A DNA stretch of 64,000 bases, from the NCBI GenBank assembly GCA_029582265.1, contig CM055830.1, positions 33,273,172 to 33,337,171 on the forward strand, in the 5' to 3' direction. The stretch's first letter is position 1. Every line of letters begins with the position of its first letter. Below are positions 32,813 through 44,568 of this stretch, one piece after another. The position numbers and the translations under genes were made by a program. The notes under the pieces are model-generated. The model saw only the letters and a program-made list of their open reading frames with translations. It did no database searches and was not told where the DNA came from. The stretch comes from Zoroaster sp. YZ-2022. Its lineage: Eukaryota > Echinodermata > Asteroidea > Forcipulatida > Zoroasteridae.

Positions 32813-33599
32813 TATGCCAGCTTGCATATGGTAAGTTCGTGTACAGACTATGGAAAAAACAATATATACGATTGAGGGTGTCATTAATCGTTTCCCCCCA
32901 CCTCCGTTACCCAGCCAAATTTAGGAGCAGAAATTCCATTATCCGAATTATTTAAAAAAAAATGGCATAATCAAATATTCAGGCCGAGAGTAACTTTTCA
33001 TTTTAGCTGAAACTTTTCCAATTTCCATGAATATTATGAACAGACACAAAGAATGTTGATCAATGAGAAATAATCTGATTCCTCTCTTAGTCTTAGCCTT
33101 TTTAGCTTGAACGTTAATGACATTATTCAAATCCTTGAAGTAATAAATCACCTGGGGATGTGTGTTTTTTTTTTTAATCCTCCAATTTAATTTTTGTTCT
33201 TTAGTTTTCTTTCAAATGTGCTCAAATGCATCAAAAAGCATCTCAAATGTAAAAATAAGAAAGTCCTCCCACACAGTACGCCGTTAGGGCCACACGCTTT
33301 GCTCTCGTAGCCTGAATATAACCATTCTCCTTTTTTTCTCTCTTCAGTAAATTAGTCATTTGGCGTGCCTGTACTAACATGACTGTACATAAGTGGTAAT
33401 TTTAAAGAACATACTTGATCACATGTTTACATAGCTTACTTGGTGTAAGCTTGTTTTATATTTCTCGAAAACTAAAGGAGTGAAATGTGATAAAAGTCGA
33501 AAAAATTTCAAATTTAAGATATTAGTATCGATGGATTGGGCAGAAAATGAGCTTTTCAATGGTATTTAACACTTAGGATAGCTGTTTTAGTTTTAGTCT

Positions 33600-33835
33600 T
33601 TAAAGGGACAATATTGTCACGATCAACAGGGCATGGAATTAGTGCTAGGTTTCGATTAACTCAGTGACTGAAAATAATACCCCACATGATATGGTCATAT
33701 TACCATTGCTGCTGCATAAATGAGCCAGTAAATTTCAGTCGCTGTGTTCATCTTAAACTACGACACCGATTCCATGCCCTGTTGAAAGTCTTCTCTGTTG
33801 AAAGTCTGCTCTGATCGTTATGAGACTGTCCCTTG
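33600..33835 (+). mobile_element. Kolobok T2-like MITE
   Basis: TTAAAGGGACAATATTGTCA to GAGACTGTCCCTTGAA with the family interior. The segment CTGTTGAAAGTCTTCTCTG is partly duplicated near the right end. Confidence 0.85.
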
Positions 33836-34285
33836 AAACTGTATACCCAATAAGATAATTTTGCATTTGCGACCTTGTACCCATTTTGTGGTTCCAGGTC
33901 ACAAACCTTCCCTTGAACACCCTTTAAACCCCCAGCTCACCTGACAGCGCTGTTTACATTAACAATGGGAGATGGATTACTGAGACCTGTTGATTGGTAT
34001 CAGTGTTCACTGATGCGTACACCATCCTTTCATCTGAAGGCTATAATTTATTCATTAAGTGGTTGATAACGTTGTCTCAGCATGGACTGCCCATTGCAAC
34101 TTACGCTTCCTTGAGGAAGTAGCTCCTCTTTACTGTGAGATGTAGTAGGCAAGGTCAGCACATAATATGAGCCTTATAAATCGGAATTGCCGCGTGCATG
34201 CGCATTGACTTGAAAAACAACCTTGCGCCATTTTTGGTGATAAGTTGTAAGTTTTTTATATATTATGACAACAGTATGGAAAATT
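33836..34285. other. TE-poor stretch of cyclase intron
   Basis: No family seen elsewhere in the window, no exon. Mixed composition; a possible conserved non-coding segment. Confidence 0.35.
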
Positions 34286-34289
34286 TTTC

Positions 34290-34510
34290 TCCATGAACCC
34301 TCCCAAATCCTCCCAAATCATCTTTGCTAAAGTGAAGGATTTTGTAGAATTGAGGTTACATGCTACATGCTCTTTGCTAAATGTACATGTATCACGGATT
34401 AGAAACACGTGTGCATACGTACATGTATGTCATGTGCTTGCTTTACTACTGAAGGATTTTGGAGGATTCAGGTTATGTGTAAGCAAATGGGCCTAGGGAG
34501 TTAGGGTTAA
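34290..34510 (-). mobile_element. Family B element, short reverse copy with one unit
   Basis: AACCCTCCCAAATCCTCCC, TTTGCTAAAGTGAAGGATTT, GGATTAGAAACACGTGTGC and a single GCAAATGGGCCTAGGGAG unit ending GTTAGGGTTAA. Much of the middle is deleted. Confidence 0.8.
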
Positions 34511-35195
34511 TATGAATCTATGTGTGAGAGTTATGTCAAACAATATATCACTCAGTTACATCTCAACTGGTCCGTTGTTCGCCTTTCGAAAATGGAACCA
34601 TCCAAATGTTACCTGTGGTACACGGAATAAATCCTTCCATTGGACTCCCAAGGCATCCCATATATTTGTGTACTATGCTCGTAGGTATGAATGTGTATCT
34701 TTGCTCTTAGTTAATCTTCTGGCATCCCCTCGAATATCATTTTAAACAAAATACAAGTGCACCTGGCCACTGGAAGCAGCCTCCAGGTAAAAGTGATCGG
34801 CCGCTGTAATGAATCTCGGTGTAATGTATCCATCTTACACTGTATTAGTTTGAAGGGGCGTTAGTTTTAGGCGGATGGGAAAAATATCAACCAAATCGAT
34901 ATCATCTCCGTTGCAACTGCAGCTGCTATTTTCATGGTGTTTGTTCTCTCGCTGCTGGTGAATCGCCAGGGCAGCTTTAGTCAACACTTGTATTTGGTTT
35001 CCCCGCATGATGTGAAACTGCACCGCAGCGTACCGTGCACTTGTTCGTGCGTTTACCCATTCAGAAATACTTAACCTTTCAATGGATTGGACTTCAGTTG
35101 CAAAGCCAGCTGTGAACTGTTTTTTTTTAGATTATGAAGGGAGAGGGTGGTCATTTTTTCTTGAAAACAAGTTGCCATAACTTTGGCTGATACCA
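34511..35195. other. TE-poor stretch of cyclase intron
   Basis: No repeat of the window's families. On the minus strand 34835-35023 gives a 62-codon frame with no recognised motif or matched splice sites, so I do not call it an exon. Confidence 0.35.
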
Positions 35196-35199
35196 TGGT

Positions 35200-35523
35200 C
35201 GAGCGGTTTAGTGCATCGGACTTGTGTTCTGATGGCCGCGAGTCGTTAGAATGTGGGTTCGAATCATGGCCGCGACCGTGGTGCTTGTGTCCCAGGAGTA
35301 TAAATGTGGACCTGTGAGGGCAGAGATGGTAATTGTTTTATTAAGCTCGTTGCGCTACACATTTGGCAGCATGGGCTGTATACTCCCCAGGAGTTGAGAT
35401 GGTTTTAGGAAGGATATAACTGGCCTGATGATTGGGGTAATAATGTTCATGCACCATGAGCATCAAACTTGGCGGATACCGGCGCAATATAAGTGTCCAT
35501 TATTATTATTATTATTATTATTA
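35200..35523 (+). mobile_element. tRNA-derived SINE, diverged full-length copy
   Basis: CCATGGTCGAGCGG head, GGTTCGAATCATGG B box, shortened body (GTGTCCCAGGAGTATAAAT), CTCCCCAGGAGTTGAGATG, tail with ATATAAGTGTCCATTATTA. Confidence 0.8.
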
Positions 35524-36014
35524 CCAATCAAATCATGGATGCTATCTCTCGTGGTATAAACAAAACTCTGTCTTAATGAAAATGATTCCAAAAAAGCTGG
35601 TTATGGAAGGGTTTTAGGGTTAGGGTACAGCGTTTGTAATTACCAGATTATTAAATTAACAAATTATGTATACATCTAAGAAATTAATTGGTGTTAAGTT
35701 GGTAAATATATATATATATACGTGTGCAGTAGCAATCATTCTGAGAAATTATTCTGTCTAAAGTTTTTTCATCTTCTAGAGAAAACAGGAAATGTTATGT
35801 CAAATTTACAGTCCGGATGTCACATCCAGAAATTGCCCTCAAGTCTCGGCTGTCTTGAAATCAAAACTCCTTAATTTTGCCAGTCAGACTTGTTATATGT
35901 CCAACATGCACACTCACTCTCAAGCCATTATCTCAGACAATCTCAGCCAATTTGGTTAAGTTGAGAATAATTCTGCACAGGTGTGCATTTTTGTATACTG
36001 TCTATTTATCTCCT

Positions 36015-36268
36015 GGGCAATCTTGTTTAAAGCCGGCCTGTGATTTCAGAGATTTCTTGAAAGAAGAGAAGTAGACAGTAGGAAAAAAAGAAGTAGCCTG
36101 TGTTGTGTGCAAACCTCTTGTTTCTTGTTTGTGGGGATGTGGAGAGTCTGTAAATCTTCCACAATTAAACATCCAGGAGGTTCAGTGGGCTTTGTGCTCT
36201 AGACCAAAAGGAGACGCAGGCCTGCTACCCATTTTTCAGGATTTTTTTACTTTTGTCAAATTACACAT
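36015..36268 (+). repeat. Family H repeat, copy 1
   Basis: CCTGTGATTTCAGAGATTTC, AGAAGTAGCCTGTGTTGTG, TTGTTTGTGGGGATGTGGAG, AAACATCCAGGAGGTTCAG, end CTTTTGTCAAATTACA. Copies at 40350 and 43870. The ends GTGATTT and AAATNACA are inverted. Confidence 0.75.
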
Positions 36269-36271
36269 CTG

Positions 36272-36472
36272 TTAAAGGGACAATATCGTCACGATCAACA
36301 GGGCATGGAATCGGAATGCTGCTATTAGATTAACTCGGTGACTGAAAATAATACCACACGTGATAAGATCGTATTGCCAGTGCTGCTGCATATATAAGCG
36401 TTCATCATCGAGGACACCAATTCCATGCCCTGTTGAAAGTCTGCTCAGATCCTGATGGTGTTGCCCCTTTAA
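36272..36472 (+). mobile_element. Kolobok T2-like MITE
   Basis: TTAAAGGGACAATATCGTCA to TGTTGCCCCTTTAA, flanked by TTAA, with the family interior slightly shortened near the centre. It starts 4 bp after the family H repeat. Confidence 0.85.
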
Positions 36473-36507
36473 GTTCATTTTAACAAAAAATCTGTACTTT
36501 GTATTTC

Positions 36508-36812
36508 AATAACCCTAACATTCCCAAATCCTCTGCCAAAGTGAAGGATGTTGAAGGATTGAGATTACATGCTACATACTCTTTGCCAAAGTGAAGGATG
36601 TTGAAGGATTGAGATTACATGCTACATACTCTTTGCTAAAGTGAAGGATTTTGGAGGATTGAGGTTATTAGGCATGCTTTCTTTTCCATGGTACATGTAC
36701 ATCCATGTTTGTTGTAGTGATTGCAAGGTCAGTGCTTGGGTCAGTGGACACTGTTTATTGCTCCATGCATGCAGGGAGGGTCCCTGGCCATGTACATGTA
36801 TCATAGATTAGA
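36508..36812 (-). mobile_element. Family B element, reverse copy without minisatellite
   Basis: AACCCTAACATTCCCAAATC, three copies of GCNAAAGTGAAGGATNTTG, then the middle up to CATGTACATGTATCATAGAT. The minisatellite side is absent. Confidence 0.8.
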
Positions 36813-37459
36813 ATTAGTGTGTGTATGTGTGTGTGTGAAGTGTACATCATTTGAATGATATCTGCAAAAAAAACGAAGATGACAAATTATGCATAAAAAT
36901 ATGCACTTTTTTGTATATGTCATAAACACACGTCAGCCTTGTAGGAACGTTTGTCCTTGGGGAGAAGCTGTGTATGAGTGTTTGGCCTTTTACCCTTTAC
37001 TTGTGTATAATTTCATCTACAAAACTGAGAAATTTACAACATATCGTGCTCCAGCTACCCTTCTATTTCAGACTTTGTACACAAGACCCTGCCATGAGTA
37101 CCATTCAAGTTGTGGTTGACAGTGACCAACAGCGGTGTCTCGTGCCGCACAGGTCGTTACATTGACGGAGAAATTGCTGATGAAGTTTTGCACATGCCGG
37201 GTTGTTGAAAGCCGAATTGGGAGTGAGATAATTGACTTGTGAGGTTACCATGGATACAGGGAGATTTCTCCCTCGGTTTGAGATGCTTTTTAAGGGTGTG
37301 GCTGTAATTCATTGAAAATTTGTGATGAATTGATCGAGATTTGTGTGGTCAGTCACAGCATGATCGACACGTACACATACCCTGATCAATAATCAATAAT
37401 AATTTAATTGACTAATACCTCAATCAGTATTTTAAAAGTAAATTATTAAATGTTTGTGG
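36813..37459. other. No gene recognised
   Basis: Cyclase intron with no assigned repeat; short GT run near 36820. No exon supported. Confidence 0.35.
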
Positions 37460-38862
37460 AATACTCATAGAAGCAGTTTTGCCAACATTACCAATGTTGT
37501 ACCTTGTATGTATATCTTGATTCAAAGAGAGTAAGCATACTCATAGAAGTAGTTTTGCCAACATTACCAATGATGTACCTTGTATAACATGTATATCTTG
37601 ATTCAAAGAGTAAGCATACTCATAGAAGCAGCTTGGCCAACATTACCAATGTTGTACCTTGTATGTATATCTTGATTCAAAGAGAGTAAGCATACTCATA
37701 GAAGCAGTTTGGCCAACATTACCAATGTTGTACCTTGTATGTATATCTTGATTCAAAGAGTAAGCATACTCATAGAAGCAGTTTGGCCAACATTACCAAT
37801 GATGTACCTTGTATGTATATCTTGATTCAAAGAGAGTAAGCATACTCATAGAAGCAGTTTGGCCAACATTACCAATGATGTACCTTGTATGTATATCTTG
37901 ATTCAAAGAGAGTAAGCATACTCATAGAAGCAGTTTGGCCAACATTACCAATGTTGTACCTTGTATGTATATCTTGATTCAAAGAGAGTAAGCATACTCA
38001 TAGAAGCAGCTTGGCCAACATTACCAATGTTGTACCTTGTATGTATATCTTGATTCAAAGAGAGTAAGCATACTCATAGAAGCAGTTTGGCCAACATTAC
38101 CAATGATGTACCTTGTATGTATATCTTGATTCAGAGAGTAAGCATACTCATAGAAGCAGTTTGGCCAACATTACCAATGTTGTACCTTGTATGTATATCT
38201 TGATTCAAAGAGAGTAAGCATACTCATAGAAGCAGTTTGGCCAACATTACCAATGTTGTACCTTGTATGTATATCTTGATTCAAAGAGAGTAAGCATACT
38301 CATAGAAGCAGTTTGGCCAACATTACCAATGTTGTACCTTGTATGTATATCTTGATTCAAAGAGAGTAAGCATACTCATAGAAGCAGTTTTGCCAACATT
38401 ACCAATGATGTACCTTGTATGTATATCTTGATTCAAAGAGAGTAAGCATACTCATAGAAGCAGTTTGGCCAACATTACCAATGTTGTACCTTGTATGTAT
38501 ATCTTGATTCAAAGAGAGTAAGCATACTCATAGAAGCAGTTTGGCCAACATTACCAATGTTGTACCTTGTATGTATATCTTGATTCAAAGAGAGTAAGCG
38601 TACTCATAGAAGCAGTTTGGCCAACATTACCAATGATGTACCTTGTATGTATATCTTGATTCAAAGAGAGTAAGCAGACTCATAGAAGCAGTTTTGCCAA
38701 CATTACCAATGATGTACCTTCTTGATTCAAAGAGAGTAAGCACACTCATAGAAGCAGTTTGGCCAACATTACCAATGATGTACCTTGTATGTATATCTTG
38801 ATTCAAAGAGAGGAAGCATACTCATAGAAGCAGTTTTGCAAACATTACCAATGATGTACGTG
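37460..38862 (+). repeat. 76-bp satellite-like tandem array, about 18-19 copies
   Basis: Unit words: ACTCATAGAAGCAGTTTGG, CCAACATTACCAATGTTGTA, CCTTGTATGTATATCTTGAT, TCAAAGAGAGTAAGCAT. Copies differ by about 1-3 bases (TTTGG or TTTTG; ATGTTG or ATGATG). One short copy near 38720 lacks GTATGTATAT. Diverged single monomers occur at 23970, 47820 and 59752. Confidence 0.95.
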
Positions 38863-39105
38863 TCCTTTTAAGCAGAATGAAAATTGAAAACCTGCCTAGA
38901 TGGAAATCCTTAAGAACCAGGTTTACTGCATAAACCTGGACAATATGGCCACCTGTGTATTGTGGACACGTTCCAGCATCCCTCGTGACCAATAAATCTA
39001 ATTTGCTTGGCTTAGATTTGTTGAAGTGGTGTTTCAACATGACCAGTGCAAATTTGGCTTCCTCATATTCTTTGTTGAATGATTTACGTTTACATAGGTT
39101 ATATG

Positions 39106-39733
<628 letters not shown>

Positions 39734-40349
39734 GTATTGTACCTACCCCTTCTGTTGAGATGGTAAATATTGTTCTTTCTCTGGGGACATCCGGTTAGTA
39801 AATAAACTAGTAAGTTTTGTACTCCATGGAGAAAATAATTGAAATAGCGTCCTTTGCCCCTATAGACATTGAATTTATTTTGATGGAAGTACCATTTACC
39901 ATGGAAATAATTGCATTTTCCCCTATGAGGAAAAAATCAAATGCCTGGACGAGTGATTTAATAAAACCCTGATTGGTAAGTAGTGTGGAAACAATACAAT
40001 GATGTATAGATAAATCCGCCCTGAGTCTTCAGTCTGATGGATTAGCCAATTAAACTTGCAATTTGTTGGTTCAAACAGATTTTAAGAAGCTTAAATATCA
40101 AAATCTTCTTGTGGTAGATTTATAGATTGGGAGTTGATTTTTAAGCACTTTTCTAACCCGCCCTCCTTTTTTTCCATCCGTAAATATTAAATTTGAGACA
40201 AATGTTTTGATTTTTTGTTGTGACAAGCCTTCCTACATTGTCAAAATAAAACAACATATTTTGAGTTTCAATTTCAGCAACCATTAAAGGGAATGTACAG
40301 CATTTGTAATAACCTGTGAAAGTTTCAGTTTATTATGTTTTGTTGTTAA
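39734..40349. other. No gene recognised
   Basis: Cyclase intron. AT-rich. TTAAAGGGAATGTACAGC near 40285 resembles the end of a TTAA element, but the partner end was not found. Confidence 0.35.
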
Positions 40350-40628
40350 TGAAAATCAGACCTGTGATTTCTCTTTTTTACAAATCTCCCTTTGCCACAA
40401 AATTATCTTGAAAGAAGAGAAGTAGCCACCAAGGAAAGAAAAGAAGTAGCCTGTATTGTGTCCAAACCTCTAGTTTCTTGTTTGTGGGGATGTGGAGAGT
40501 CTGTAAATCCTCCAAAATTAAACATCCAGGAGGTTCAGGGGGCTTTGTCCTCTAGACCAAAGGGAGACCCAGGCCCGCTACCCATTTTTTCAGGATTTTT
40601 TTACTTTTGTCAAATCACAACCCAGGAA
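40350..40628 (+). repeat. Family H repeat, copy 2
   Basis: Shares ACAAATCTCCCTTTGCCAC, AGTAGCCACCAAGGAAAGAA, AAACATCCAGGAGGTTCAG and CTTTTGTCAAATCACA with the other copies. One frame stays open across most of it. Confidence 0.75.
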
Positions 40629-40773
40629 TATGCAATCAGATATTTTTGGTAGTCACCCTAACATACAGTTTTGTTTTTTCCTAAATTTGAACTGGAAACT
40701 ATTTCACTCCAATTCTTGACAATCTCAGACAATATTATTTCTAGGGAAGATTGGTAACATCATTAGTTTCTCA

Positions 40774-40983
40774 TTAACCAGTTTGCGTCGGAGGCCGTGT
40801 ATACACGCCATAGGAAACTCCGGAATATTTGTATGCATGCTCGGTTGAGCCACGCATGTACGGTGACATGCTCGGAAGTGCCGGCCACCCGCTGTGGAAG
40901 CTTCCATTAATGTGTGTGTGGGAAAAAGAAACCCGCCACAGGGGCCCAGAAAAACTTTTTTATTCCCGACGCGAACTGGTTAA
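40774..40983 (+). mobile_element. TTAACCAGTTCGCG-family MITE
   Basis: TTAACCAGTTTGCGTCGGAG to CCGACGCGAACTGGTTAA. Shorter than the copy at 28529: the GCGGATCGGAGAGCG part is missing. Confidence 0.9.
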
Positions 40984-41317
40984 GTAGGTTTCACAAGACA
41001 ATGTACAGTTAGGTTACATGTAGTTTTGATTTTCCAATTGTAGCGTTAATAAATCTTCTGTTATGTCCCTACATCCCCATGTACAAGGATGTTGTCAGAC
41101 ATAACCAGGATGCAGATAGACAGCTCAGTTGCTACATGTAAGACAACACTGTTTATTTTCCTGAAGCAGTACATGGTAAATGGTGTTTACCTTGGTGTTT
41201 TGTCCTGTGGCTCACTCTCTGTTCTTGGTGGGTTCCCGATCTGAAGTGCGCAACCTGTAATGTTAACACTTGAGGAGTTTCACAGCCACCATTGGTCGAG
41301 TTCGATTTACCACTTAC

Positions 41318-41743
41318 TAAGCTTGTGCGATATCGATTTTTTTCATCCACGATATATCGGTAAACATACATGTATATTGCGATTTTCGAGAGTATCGCGA
41401 TTATTTTTTTTCATTCATGCATGATTGCTTTACAGCCGATAACCACGGGTATGTACCCCTCTACAAGCATCACAATAAATCATATATTTGTTTGCATAGT
41501 GTGTATGTACAGTGTACTTCTGAAGTAGTTTGCTTTTGTTGCTCACTTCCAAAAGCTGAAAAGACCGTCCTAATTTTGTTTCCATAGAATTTCTGACTTG
41601 ATTCACAATGGCGATTTAGATATTTTTTTAATCGCGATTTGCCGATATCTCGATAACTTAAAACTTAAAAAGGTTCTCGATATTGTTATCGAATAAAAAA
41701 TGTACCGCGATATTCAATATTATCGTGTTATCGCCCAAACTTA
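41318..41743. mobile_element. hAT-like MITE with 8-bp target duplication CCACTTAC
   Basis: Exact CCACTTAC repeats flank it at 41310-41317 and 41744-41751. Inverted ends: TAAGCTTGTGCGATATCG and CGCCCAAACTTA. The interior is full of CGATAT and ATCGCGATT words. 426 bp, no transposase. Confidence 0.9.
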
Positions 41744-41859
41744 CCACTTACTTGGTAATTTGTGATTAAGGTACCATCGTTTTAGTAAAGTTCAGTTAAT
41801 TAAATTATTTTCCAAAAGTAATTTCCGCATTGTAATGAATACAAGAAAATTTGCTCATC

Positions 41860-42045
41860 CCCTAGTTATTTGTGCTGTAAACCATCCTGAATCCAACAAA
41901 ACATGCAAGAACAATATCACCCAACTGTTGGACTTATAACACACGGCCCCATGCAAAGTATCTCTGGCTGGTTATACAGCACAGAGCCCATCAAAATATA
42001 ACACCCAGTTTGATGGGTTTGAGGTTTTAATGAAGCAAAAAATGA
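41860..42045. repeat. Family D fragment
   Basis: ATCCTGAATCCAACAAAAC, CCCAACTGTTGGACTTATA and GTTTGATGGGTTTGAGG, similar to words in 15700-15976 and 44560-45712. Confidence 0.5.
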
Positions 42046-42235
42046 AAATTTCACAGGTTTTGTGTAGAAACAGGTGGAGGTATTAACAGAAATGTTTCCT
42101 AACTTACATGTATTTTTATACAGGTACCTATTTCTCTGACAAATGTGTAGACACTGTACATCGATTTTTGGGCCAGAAATTGTTATTTCTTCCAGGAATT
42201 ATTTGCATTTTCTCTTTGTGAGCATGTATTACATG

Positions 42236-42811
42236 TAACTCTCTAGGCCCATTTGCTTACACATAACCTGAATCCTTCCTAACTCCCTAGGCCCATTTGC
42301 TTACACATAAACCTGAATCCTTCGTAACTCCCTAGGCCCATTTGCTTATATACATAACCTGAATCCTTCCTAACTCCCTAGGCCCATTTGCTTACACATA
42401 ACCTGAATCCTTCCTAACTCCCTAGGCCCATTTGCTTATACATAACCTGAATCCTTCCTAACTCCCTAGGCCCATTTGCTTACACATAACCTGAATCCTT
42501 CCTAACTCCCTAGGCCCATTTGCTTACACATAACCTGAATCCTCCAAAATCCTTCAGTAGTAAAGCAAGCACATGACATGTATGCACACATGTGTTTCTA
42601 ATCTGTGATACATGTACATGGCCAGGGACCCTCCCTGCATGCATGGAGCAATAAACAGTGTCCACTGACCCAAGCACTGACCTTGCAATCACTACAACAA
42701 ACATGGATGTACATGTACCATGGAAAGGCAAGTATGCCTAATAACCTCAATCCTCCAAAATCTTTCACTTTAGCAAAGAGGATTTTGGAGGATTTGGGAA
42801 GGTTAGGGTTT
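42236..42811 (+). mobile_element. Family B element with seven minisatellite units, near complete
   Basis: Seven CCCTAGGCCCATTTGCTTA units, then the full middle (TTCAGTAGTAAAGCAAGC, ATGTGTTTCTAATCTGTG, GTGTCCACTGACCCAAGC, CATGGATGTACATGTACC) and right end GATTTGGGAAGGTTAGGGTT. Reverse-strand frames are artefacts. Confidence 0.9.
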
Positions 42812-42845
42812 ATAGATTGGTGAAATTCTTGCGTCGGGAGATAAA

Positions 42846-43170
42846 CAATTGATTTAATTTTGCCCTACACCGACGTGTGTATAGCACTGTATGCTCAGTG
42901 CTTTCCGAGTGTCTGTGAAAAAAATGACGCAAGAATTTCACCAATCTATATACATGTATATTGCGGAACCCGCTGCTATATAGGATTCTAGCCGGCCAAT
43001 CGTCATCGGGCAAGCTCGGTGGTCGAGAGGTTAAGACGTCTGCACTAGTAAGCAGGAGGTCGTGGGTTCGAATCCCGCCCGAGTCACCTGTGTAGTTTTT
43101 TCACAGACACTCGGAAAGCACTGAGCATACAGTGCTATACACACGTCGGTGTAGGGCAAAATTAAATCAA
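42846..43170. mobile_element. tRNA-SINE (GGTCGAGAGG type) in foldback arrangement
   Basis: The left arm (TTTAATTTTGCCCTACACCG to GTGTCTGTGAAAAAA) is the inverted complement of the right arm (TTTTTTCACAGACACTCGG to TAGGGCAAAATTAAATC). Between them lies the plus-strand tRNA-like head with GGTGGTCGAGAGGTTAAGAC and GGTTCGAATCCCGCCCGAG. Confidence 0.85.
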
Positions 43171-43493
43171 AGGTTAGGGTTAAGCCACACTTTCACAGGT
43201 TTCATCCCTTATTATTATAATACATACACGTATGTGTGTTCATGGTGAAATTTTAAGACTTCACGGGTCCTTAAGTTTCCACTCAAGAGGGTAAACTACT
43301 TGGCTTAGTTTCTGACTCGTGATGAAATCCATAGTAAGCATACGTCATTGCAAGCATCACTTAAACAAATTATAGACAGCAAAAAAAACACCAAAAAAAC
43401 CAAAAAACAAACCAAAAAAACGCATGATGTTGATGTATGTGTGTGTTATGCTGTGTCATACTTCCACAGGAGCTGAGAAAGATTATATATCAG

Positions 43494-43868
43494 GCGTGGA
43501 GTGCCATGGTCGAGCGGTTTAGTGCATCGGATTTGTGTTCTGATGGCTGAGTCGTCAGAATGTGGGTTCGAATCCCAGCCGCGACCAGGGTGCTTGTGTC
43601 CTTGAGCAAGACACTTTACCATAATTGCTTCTCTCCACCCAGGGGTAAATGGGTACCTGTGAGGGCAGAGTTGGTTGTTGTGTTTGATTAGCCCTACCTG
43701 TATGTGCACTGTAATGTGAGCTGTATACTCCCCAGGGAGCTGAGATGGATTCAGGAATGATTTATGAACCTGATGAGCAGGGGTAATAATATACATGTAA
43801 TGCGCCTTGAGCACCAGTTTGGTGTATACGTGCACTATAAGTCCACATTATTATTATTATTATTATTT
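43494..43868 (+). mobile_element. tRNA-derived SINE, full length
   Basis: GTGCCATGGTCGAGCGG head, GGTTCGAATCCCAGCC B box, CTTCTCTCCACCCAGGGG body, CTCCCCAGGGAGCTGAGATG, tail GCGCCTTGAGCACCAG and (TTA)n. Confidence 0.9.
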
Positions 43869-43869
43869 T

Positions 43870-44165
43870 TATGTGATTTCTCAGGATTTTTCCTGATTTC
43901 AGGATTTTTTACAAATCTCCCTTTGCCACAAAATTTTCTTGAAAGAAAAGAAGTAGCCACCAAGGAAAGAAAGAAGTAGCCTGTATTGTGTCCAAACCTC
44001 TAGTTTCTTGTTTGTCGGGATGTGGAGAGTCTGTAAATCCTCCAAAATTAAACATCCAGGAGGTTTGGGGGGGGGGGGGGGAGGGGGCTTTGTCCTCTAG
44101 ACCAAAGGGAGATCCAGGCCTGCTACCTATGTTTCAGGATTTTTTACTTTTGTCAAATAACACCC
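43870..44165 (+). repeat. Family H repeat, copy 3
   Basis: Same order of words as copies at 36015 and 40350, with a poly-G run inserted after AACATCCAGGAGG. It begins right at the SINE tail. Confidence 0.75.
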
Positions 44166-44202
44166 ATGTTATATTTATAGAAATACTGCTGGCCCAGTGA
44201 TT

Positions 44203-44568
44203 AAGGCTGTGCATTTTTAGTTATTTCAGGAACTTGATACCTGAGATTGGAAATCTTTGGAAACACCCAAAATTGCAAATCTTCGGATACCTGGGTAAAT
44301 AATTTTATAAAAAACCAATATGAACACGAGCTTCTCTTGTGTTAGAGTCACAAGAAATGTGGACTTACTGTAATAATTTCACACCTCTATTATGGTTTTC
44401 ACATTCCCCACACACATTTTGGTAACAAAAAAATCAGAGACTTCCAAATATGTATGGCTTAAAATGTTCAGTCAAACTTTTACAAAGTTGTTTACGGGTA
44501 ATTGGAACCGAAAAATAGAACCGGGTAATGACAGTTTCGGTCGGGTATCTGGCAAAGCCTTAAAACCC
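44203..44568. mobile_element. hAT-like GGCTGTGCA element, diverged
   Basis: AAGGCTGTGCATTTTTAG left and TCTGGCAAAGCCTTAAAA right; GGTATCCGGTTCC-like words in between. Related to 17298 and 59109. Confidence 0.6.

Noticed and set aside
34835..35023. 62-codon minus-strand frame with AIHQQREN
   Set aside because: Faint resemblance to a cyclase linker is on the wrong strand; no splice signals and no flanking domain.
43014..43090. tRNA-Ser/Leu-like gene (CTCGGTGGTCGAGAGG ... CCCGCCCGAG)
   Set aside because: Part of a dispersed SINE family found at 7076, 7616 and 53990; not a stand-alone gene.
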